Program-made: the position numbers and the translations under genes | Notes under the pieces: model-generated | What the model saw: only the letters and a program-made list of their open reading frames with translations | What the model was told of the DNA's origin: nothing | The model's database searches: none | From: Candidatus Poseidoniaceae archaeon | GTDB lineage: Archaea; Thermoplasmatota; Poseidoniia; Poseidoniales; Poseidoniaceae | NCBI GenBank assembly: GCA_022452125.1 | Contig: JAKURJ010000002.1 | Coordinates: forward strand, 1 to 46,444 | DNA: 46,444 nucleotides | Direction: 5' to 3' | In this document: in pieces, positions 41,403-46,444 of the stretch | Position numbering within the stretch: position 1 is the stretch's first letter | Layout: each line of letters begins with the position of its first letter

Positions 41403-42209
41403 ATGGACCTGAAGCAAATTGCATCCTTCGTAAAAATCGAACATACATTATTCAGTCTCCCATTCGTGTTCATCGGAGCCCTGATGGCTGGTGACCCAAC
41501 TTACTTGCAATACTTCTGGATATTGATTGCAGCAGTTGGAGCCAGAGGGTTAGCCATGGGCCTTAACAGAATTATCGATAGAGATATCGATGCAGAGAAC
41601 CCACGTACAGCAAACAGACATCTCGCTTCTGGAAGCATGTCTATGCAGACAGCATGGATACTGTGCGGGATTTTCTTGGCCATGCTAGTTGGAGGCGCTG
41701 CGATGTTGAACCCTCTGTGCCTGTACCTCTCTCCAATCCCTGTACTCGCTTTTGTTGTCTATCCATATCTCAAGCGATTCACTTGGCTTTGTCATTGGTG
41801 GCTCGGAGGGTGTCTAGCCTTAGCCCCTGCAGGCGCCTGGGTAGCAATTACCGGAGAGATCTCTTCGAACTCTTGGTACCCTGATTTGCTAATCGTTTCA
41901 ATCGGAGTAATGATTTGGATTGCAGCATTTGACTTGGGTTATGCACAAATGGATATCGAAAGTGACAAAAAAACCGGAGTGAAATCGTTTCCTGCTAGAT
42001 TCCAACCGCCAACAACCATGGCAGTAATGCTGGTGTCAATTCCAATATGGGCCGCTGCATTCTCTATTGTTTCACCTAGTGGAACTCTGATTTCCCTAGT
42101 GCTGGTTGTGAGCGTTCTAGTCGCATCTGGTTCCCAATTCCAAAATTGGTGGTTCCGAGCACATGTATCCACAGGATGGATTCTACTTGCTGCAATGCAA
42201 CTTTCATAG
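41403..42209 (+). CDS. UbiA-family prenyltransferase
   Basis: A 268-residue membrane enzyme joining a polyprenyl chain to an aromatic acid. The first aspartate motif is in LNRIIDRDIDAENPRTANR and the second in DLGYAQMDIESDKKTGVKS. About eight membrane helices surround them. The ATG begins directly after the UbiD stop, so the pair is coupled. UbiA plus UbiD is the prenylation and decarboxylation pair of ubiquinone and futalosine-menaquinone routes. Confidence 0.92.
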   Translation: MDLKQIASFVKIEHTLFSLPFVFIGALMAGDPTYLQYFWILIAAVGARGLAMGLNRIIDRDIDAENPRTANRHLASGSMSMQTAWILCGIFLAMLVGGAAMLNPLCLYLSPIPVLAFVVYPYLKRFTWLCHWWLGGCLALAPAGAWVAITGEISSNSWYPDLLIVSIGVMIWIAAFDLGYAQMDIESDKKTGVKSFPARFQPPTTMAVMLVSIPIWAAAFSIVSPSGTLISLVLVVSVLVASGSQFQNWWFRAHVSTGWILLAAMQLS

Positions 42210-42232
42210 AGTGGCAAGACTCCCCTTAGGCC

Positions 42233-42610
42233 ATGAATCCAATAGTGAAGTCCTTGCTAGAATTCAATAACGCATTCGAAATTCCAAAATTAGACAAACC
42301 AGGACTTGGACCTGATGAGTTAATTGAGTTGAGAATCAAACTACTAACGGAAGAAGTTCAAGAATATGCAGAAGCAGCTAGAGCAGGAGACTTGGTAGAA
42401 GTTCTCGATGCACTAGCGGACATCGGATACATCTTGGCAGGAACAATCATCAATCATGGAATGCAAGACATCTATGACGATGCTTTCAATGAAGTTCATC
42501 GCTCAAACATGGCGAAATTGGTTGATGGGAAAGTACTGCGAAGAGAAGATGGAAAGGTGCTAAAACCAGAAGGTTGGCAACCTCCACAACTTGCACAATT
42601 CCTCCAGTGA
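42233..42610 (+). CDS. MazG/PRA-PH-like NTP pyrophosphohydrolase
   Basis: A 125-residue all-alpha protein with the metal-binding pattern of the MazG superfamily: KLLTEEVQEYAEAARAGD (E-E-x-x-E) and EVLDALADIGYILAG (D-x-x-x-D), followed by AFNEVHRSNMAKL. Such enzymes hydrolyse nucleoside triphosphates or phosphoribosyl-ATP-like substrates. It lies 23 bases after UbiA and is probably part of the same transcript, without an obvious pathway link. Confidence 0.85.
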   Translation: MNPIVKSLLEFNNAFEIPKLDKPGLGPDELIELRIKLLTEEVQEYAEAARAGDLVEVLDALADIGYILAGTIINHGMQDIYDDAFNEVHRSNMAKLVDGKVLRREDGKVLKPEGWQPPQLAQFLQ

Positions 42611-42639
42611 GTTATTGAATATCTCCTCTTAGGGATTCC

Positions 42640-43365
42640 ATGCGCACCGCACTTGTGACCGGAGGAGGCCGAGGAATTGGCGCTGCAATTTCCAAAAAAT
42701 TGGCCGAAGATGGTTACAGAGTTTTACTGACGTACTGTAATTCTTCCAAGCCCGCAGAAATGGTTGTTGACGACATCCGCAATTCTGGAATCGATGCTGT
42801 TGCTGCCAATTGTGATGTTACAGATGCTAGAGAAGTGGCGCTGTTGGCAACCCATCCCTGGGTAATCGAAGGTATCGATGTACTAGTATTGAACCACGGA
42901 AGATATGACAGAATAGATGCTAAGAAACTGGACCTAGACCATTTGCGAAGAACTATGTCAACCAACTTTGAAGGAGCATTCCTAGTATGGGATGCAGTCA
43001 AACCACATCTTTCCACAGAAGCTAGAATCTGTGTTATCGGAAGCCAATTAGGCACCAGAGGATCGCCGCATGGTGCGGACTATTCAGCATCTAAAGCAGC
43101 CCTTTCAATTTGGGCACGCTCCCTTGCCCAGTCACTTGCACCTGAAGGAAAGAGGGTAAATGTCATCGCGCCTGGGTTTGTGGACACTGACATTTTGGCA
43201 GGAGATAGTCCAGAAAAAAGAGCTAGTCGGGAAGAGGAAGTTCCACTGAAAAGAATCGGAACTCCCGAAGATATTGCAGGAGTCGTGTCGTTTTTGGTAG
43301 GCGAGAAATCTTCCTACATCACCGGTGCCGTAATTCATGTCAATGGCGGATTATACCTACCTTAG
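42640..43365 (+). CDS. SDR-family oxidoreductase (FabG-like)
   Basis: A 241-residue classical short-chain dehydrogenase. TGGGRGIGAAI is the NAD(P)-binding loop (about 7-17), LVLNHGRYD replaces the usual NNAG, the catalytic serine is in VIGSQLG, and Y-x3-K is in DYSASKAAL. The C-terminal YITGAVIHVNGGLYLP is typical. It probably reduces a 3-ketoacyl or other carbonyl substrate. It starts 30 bases after the MazG-like gene. Confidence 0.92.
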   Translation: MRTALVTGGGRGIGAAISKKLAEDGYRVLLTYCNSSKPAEMVVDDIRNSGIDAVAANCDVTDAREVALLATHPWVIEGIDVLVLNHGRYDRIDAKKLDLDHLRRTMSTNFEGAFLVWDAVKPHLSTEARICVIGSQLGTRGSPHGADYSASKAALSIWARSLAQSLAPEGKRVNVIAPGFVDTDILAGDSPEKRASREEEVPLKRIGTPEDIAGVVSFLVGEKSSYITGAVIHVNGGLYLP

Positions 43366-43376
43366 GAAGTGAGAGA

Positions 43377-45251
43377 ATGAGTGACCCCTTCGACATATCG
43401 AAGGCCCTGGAAGGGGCGGTGAAAGACACGCTTTCGCCAGAGGCATCCCGCTTCAAAATTCACTCCGAACACGGCACAGCAGGGGACCAAGAAAAAGCAA
43501 TTGAAAAATTAATTTCTCAATTGGAAAATAAACAGGAAAGATGCGTGCTTTTAGGCGTCACAGGTTCAGGAAAAACCTTCGCAATGGCTAACATAATTGA
43601 GAGGTTGAACATCCCAACACTCATCATTAGCCACAACAAAACTCTAGCCCGCAAACTCTACCAAGAGATGGATGGTTTATTCCCAGAAAATGGCATCGAA
43701 TATTTCGTATCTCACTATGACTACTATCAGCCTGAAGCCTATCTTCCAAAGAGAGATTTGTACATCGACAAAGAACTGTCAATCAATGAGAGAATAGAGC
43801 AAGAAAGATTCGCAACCGTTGCAAGTCTAGTGAGCAGACCTGATTGTGTTGTCGTTTCATCGGTATCTTGCATATACGGCCTTAACGCCCCTGAGACCTT
43901 CCTATCCTACCATTGTCGAATTCACGTTGATCAGGCAATCGAGCCAATTGACTTGGTTCGAGAGCTAGTAGCGCTCCAGTATGAAAGAACAAATACGGAT
44001 TTGGAAAGAGGACAAGTTCGTCTGCGTGGCGAGAACCTCGATGTTTGGATGCCGAGCCGTGACGACCCATTGAGGGTCAGATTTGGATTCGATGGAGTTG
44101 AACATATACAGATTTGCGACCCTGTATCTTGGGAGATTCTAGACGAATTGGATGAAGCATGGATCCACCCCAAGGAGTTCTTCATGGTCTCTCCAGAAAG
44201 ATTTGAAGAAGCTCTCGAGAATATTGAAACCGAATTAGATGGTAGATTTGCTGAACTAAAGAGTGAAGGCAAAGATATCGAGGCACATAGACTTCAACAA
44301 CGCACTCAATACGATTTAGAGATGTTGAGGGAAGTAGGCCACTGCACCGCCGTTGAAAATTATTCAATGCACTTTGATGGAAGAACGCATGGCGAGCGGC
44401 CTTACTGTTTGCTCGACTTCTTTGCCGCTGCAGCAAAACAATTCCACGGAGACCCCAAAAAATTCCTTGTCATCATGGATGAGTCGCACGTGACTTTACC
44501 ACAAGTTGGAGGCATGTACGCCGGAGACCGTAGTAGGAAATTGAATCTAATCGAGCACGGATTTAGATTACCGTCAGCTGCAGATAACCGCCCACTGAAA
44601 TTGAAAGAGTTTCAAAACCTAGTCCCTCAAATGCTGTACGTCAGCGCTACCCCTGGAGAGCGAGAATTATTGCATCTGTGTGAAGTTACTGAGCAGGATG
44701 CTCCAATCGGCCTCAGACACGTATCAGGTGGCGGAGGAGTTGAAGAGCCAGAATACTCGAAAAAGCATCCTGACTCTGAAAGCATGTATGACATGCTGCA
44801 AATGATTGAACACATTCCTCGTATGGAAATACGACCAACTGGATTGCTCGACCCTTCGATTGAAGTTAGAGGGACTGAAGGGCAAGTTGCTGACCTCCTA
44901 TCTGAAATCAACGCTCGAATAGAAAATGGCGAGAGGACATTGGTGACTGTACTTACAATCAAGTTTGCAGAAGAAGTAGCGCACTACCTCAATAAAATGG
45001 GAATCAAGGCGCACCATCTTCATTCAGAGATCGACACTATCGAGAGAACTGAAATTCTAAATGCTCTAAGAATCGGCCACATCGATGCAATTGTAGGAAT
45101 TAACTTGCTGAGAGAAGGATTAGATATTCCTGAAGTCAGCCTTGTTGCGATTTTTGATGCAGACCGCCAAGGGTTCCTTCGAAATGAAAGAAGCCTGTTA
45201 CAGACGATTGGAAGAGCTGCTAGAAATTCCAATGGCAAGGTGATTTTGTAG
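43377..45251 (+). CDS. uvrB: UvrB excinuclease subunit, N-terminal 624 residues (ends at in-frame TAG)
   Basis: UvrB is the damage-verifying helicase-like subunit of nucleotide excision repair, loaded by UvrA and then binding UvrC. Present are Walker A (GVTGSGKTFAMAN), the beta-hairpin YDYYQPEAYLPKRDLYIDKE, the DEAD-like MDESHVTLPQ, RPTGLLDPSIEVR, GINLLREGLDIPEVSLVAI and motif VI QTIGRAARN. The frame then reads NGKVIL-TAG-ADTM, where UvrB proteins have a near-invariant tyrosine (VILYAD). The following 137 codons are in the same frame and continue as UvrB. The product as read would lose the UvrC-binding tail. About 30 residues are inserted before RPTGLLDP relative to E. coli UvrB. Confidence 0.93.
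   Translation: MSDPFDISKALEGAVKDTLSPEASRFKIHSEHGTAGDQEKAIEKLISQLENKQERCVLLGVTGSGKTFAMANIIERLNIPTLIISHNKTLARKLYQEMDGLFPENGIEYFVSHYDYYQPEAYLPKRDLYIDKELSINERIEQERFATVASLVSRPDCVVVSSVSCIYGLNAPETFLSYHCRIHVDQAIEPIDLVRELVALQYERTNTDLERGQVRLRGENLDVWMPSRDDPLRVRFGFDGVEHIQICDPVSWEILDELDEAWIHPKEFFMVSPERFEEALENIETELDGRFAELKSEGKDIEAHRLQQRTQYDLEMLREVGHCTAVENYSMHFDGRTHGERPYCLLDFFAAAAKQFHGDPKKFLVIMDESHVTLPQVGGMYAGDRSRKLNLIEHGFRLPSAADNRPLKLKEFQNLVPQMLYVSATPGERELLHLCEVTEQDAPIGLRHVSGGGGVEEPEYSKKHPDSESMYDMLQMIEHIPRMEIRPTGLLDPSIEVRGTEGQVADLLSEINARIENGERTLVTVLTIKFAEEVAHYLNKMGIKAHHLHSEIDTIERTEILNALRIGHIDAIVGINLLREGLDIPEVSLVAIFDADRQGFLRNERSLLQTIGRAARNSNGKVIL
45249..45251 (+). other. In-frame TAG replacing a conserved tyrosine codon of uvrB
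   Basis: The codons around it read GTG ATT TTG TAG GCG GAT ACA ATG. UvrB sequences have tyrosine at this point, so a single change from TAT or TAC explains the stop. Both sides are in one frame with intact UvrB-like sequence. Confidence 0.85.
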
Positions 45252-45260
45252 GCGGATACA

Positions 45261-45662
45261 ATGAGTCCACCGATGACTGCTTCGATAAAACAAACATTGG
45301 AGAGAAGGGACAGACAAATGGCTCACAATGAAAAATTCGGAATCACTCCTGCAACCATCAAGAAGGCACTTCCACAGATGGGTAGCGACATTGATGACCT
45401 AATCGCTGGAACTGCCGGCGGCAAGAGATTAGTTGGTTCCAAAGGTGGTCGCAAAGGTGGAGATTGGGCCAGCAATTTGAGAGTTGGAGCAGGCCAATGG
45501 GCACGCTCAGATTCGGTAACTAGCAACATTTCACAACCAATTGAAGAATTAAATTATTCAATTGAAGAATTAAAGGAAATGATGAACCAAGCTGCGCTAG
45601 AATTAGACTTCGAAAGAGCGGCTATGTTGCGAGACAAAATACGCGACTTGGAGTCGTCATGA
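45261..45662 (+). CDS. uvrB: UvrB C-terminal part with UVR domain (continuation after TAG)
   Basis: A 133-residue continuation of UvrB, in frame with the upstream part. RRDRQMAHNEKFGITPATIKKAL is the conserved segment following the helicase core in UvrB. A glycine/lysine-rich linker (GSKGGRKGGDWASN) comes next, and the tail IEELKEMMNQAALELDFERA is the UVR coiled motif (about 96-131) that binds UvrC and UvrA. The ATG at 45261 follows GGCGGA at a usable distance, so re-initiation could make it as a separate chain. It is unlikely to be an independent gene by origin. Confidence 0.85.
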   Translation: MSPPMTASIKQTLERRDRQMAHNEKFGITPATIKKALPQMGSDIDDLIAGTAGGKRLVGSKGGRKGGDWASNLRVGAGQWARSDSVTSNISQPIEELNYSIEELKEMMNQAALELDFERAAMLRDKIRDLESS

Positions 45663-45680
45663 AACCGTCATGAGGTTCAT

Positions 45681-46444
45681 ATGCGAAAGCCTCGCCCACT
45701 GGTTATGGCAATCGACCCTGAGTCATTTGACGAGCCGGTCAAAGACTACGATTTTGCATCATTAGGAGATGCTTCTTCACTTATCGACCAGATGGCAACA
45801 GCCGGTGGTTTCACAGCAACCAAACTTGCCTATGCTAGAGACATTCTCAAAGACATGAAGGCAGAGATTGACGAAGTTGATGGCGATGCAAGCAAAGTCA
45901 CTAATTGGCTTTCTTTCCCTGCATGCCTGTGTGCCACCGGGACAAGGGGATTCTTTGTTGAAGCTGTAAAGCGAAAAATGTTCAACGTAGTGTCAACAAC
46001 ATGTGGAATGCTTGACCACGATATTGCTAGAGCGTACAAGCACTACTATCACGGCGCGTTCGAGTTAGATGACATTGAGTTGGGGGAGCATGAATTGATG
46101 CGACTAGGTAATGTAATCGTTCCAAACGCTAGTTATGGTGAAATTATAGAAGCAGTGGTCCTTCCAGTGCTCGAAGATATCAGAAATGCCGGCCTATCTG
46201 AAACTGGTAAAGAAGGAGCTGATGCATGGGTCGGATTCGGTTCAATCCACTTAGTTTGGGAACTTGGCAAGAGAATCGGAACCCCTGATTCTTTGATATA
46301 TTGGGCTTACAAGAACAAAATCCCTGTATGTATCCCTGGAATCACTGATGGCAGTATTGGCGCTCAGTTGTTCATGTTTAGGCAAAAATATCGTGATTTC
46401 CACATCGATACTCTGGCTAATGAACAAGTAATGAGCGACCTAAC
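45681..46444 (+). CDS. dys: Deoxyhypusine synthase, partial (runs off the window)
   Basis: The first 254 residues of a deoxyhypusine synthase, which transfers the aminobutyl group of spermidine to a lysine of aIF5A. The start is ATG with GAGGT five bases upstream. Family segments are CATGTRGFF, STTCGMLDHDIARAY, GFGSIHLVWELGKRI and the NAD/spermidine-binding IPVCIPGITDGSIGAQL. The frame stays open to the last base, and the catalytic lysine region lies beyond the window. It follows uvrB by 18 bases. Deoxyhypusine synthase is found in archaea and eukaryotes and supports the archaeal assignment. Confidence 0.9.
   Translation, partial: MRKPRPLVMAIDPESFDEPVKDYDFASLGDASSLIDQMATAGGFTATKLAYARDILKDMKAEIDEVDGDASKVTNWLSFPACLCATGTRGFFVEAVKRKMFNVVSTTCGMLDHDIARAYKHYYHGAFELDDIELGEHELMRLGNVIVPNASYGEIIEAVVLPVLEDIRNAGLSETGKEGADAWVGFGSIHLVWELGKRIGTPDSLIYWAYKNKIPVCIPGITDGSIGAQLFMFRQKYRDFHIDTLANEQVMSDL

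Noticed and set aside
45249..45251. Pyrrolysine at the uvrB amber codon
   Set aside because: Other genes in the window end in TAG, the family has tyrosine at this place, and no pyl gene is seen; it remains only a remote option.
1..46444. CRISPR arrays, rRNA genes and insertion sequences
   Set aside because: Reading through both strands showed no regularly spaced repeats, no rRNA-like stretch and no transposase.

Overview
The window looks like a chromosomal segment of a heterotrophic marine archaeon, most likely a Marine Group II euryarchaeote (Poseidoniales) or a close relative. Archaeal markers are a stand-alone Bud32 kinase, deoxyhypusine synthase, a DUF63 membrane protein, a UPF0200 kinase, geranylgeranyl reductase (isoprenoid lipids) and a FlaI/FlaJ-type pilus engine. 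They are mixed with bacterial-style acyl-CoA catabolism, CcmF, UvrB, CrcB and NadA. Many starts carry a GGTGA Shine-Dalgarno motif 4-6 bases upstream. Genes are tightly packed and often overlap as ATGA or TGATG. No rRNA, IS element, integrase or CRISPR array was seen.

Layout. 1-3408 (+): a BoxB/PaaA-like di-iron epoxidase subunit, an unknown protein, an EamA exporter and 3-hydroxyacyl-CoA dehydrogenase. 3405-6517 (-): a four-gene accessory operon (GNAT-like, unknown, papain-fold cysteine-protease-like, unknown) directly behind two tandem tRNA-Arg genes. 6699-7196: a gene-free stretch rich in dyad symmetries. 7197-9261: a lipoprotein and two membrane proteins, one with a CCHC zinc knuckle. 9258-11472 (-): PaaG-like isomerase and aldehyde dehydrogenase. 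12212-17196 (-): a Tad/Epd-like type IV pilus machine (ATPase, two platform proteins, two small pilin-like proteins). 17275-20313 (-): UPF0200 kinase and an ABC-2 exporter. 20386-25061: enoyl-CoA hydratase, a membrane-anchored protein, ITPase, fluoride channel, NadA and Bud32.

25030-28887 (-): a PAP2 phosphatase fused to a probable beta-propeller, DUF971, an Mrp-type ATPase lacking its usual CxxC, and a small membrane protein. 28941-29300 (+): arsenate reductase. 29301-33721 (-): a methylcrotonyl-CoA carboxylase operon (carboxyltransferase, methylglutaconyl-CoA hydratase, biotin carboxylase, separate biotin carrier), pointing to leucine breakdown. 33770-39398 (-): DUF63, FKBP isomerase, CcmF, geranylgeranyl reductase. 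39477-46444 (+): UbiD, UbiA, MazG-like, SDR, UvrB (broken by one in-frame TAG), and deoxyhypusine synthase running off the end.

Taken together the genes describe an aerobic or microaerobic heterotroph using fatty, aromatic and branched-chain acyl-CoA substrates, with quinone and cytochrome c biogenesis and surface pili. The points most worth following are the tRNA-led operon at 3405-6698, the amber codon inside uvrB, the A34 tRNA-Arg, the palindrome-rich gap, and the Mrp homologue without its bridging cysteines.
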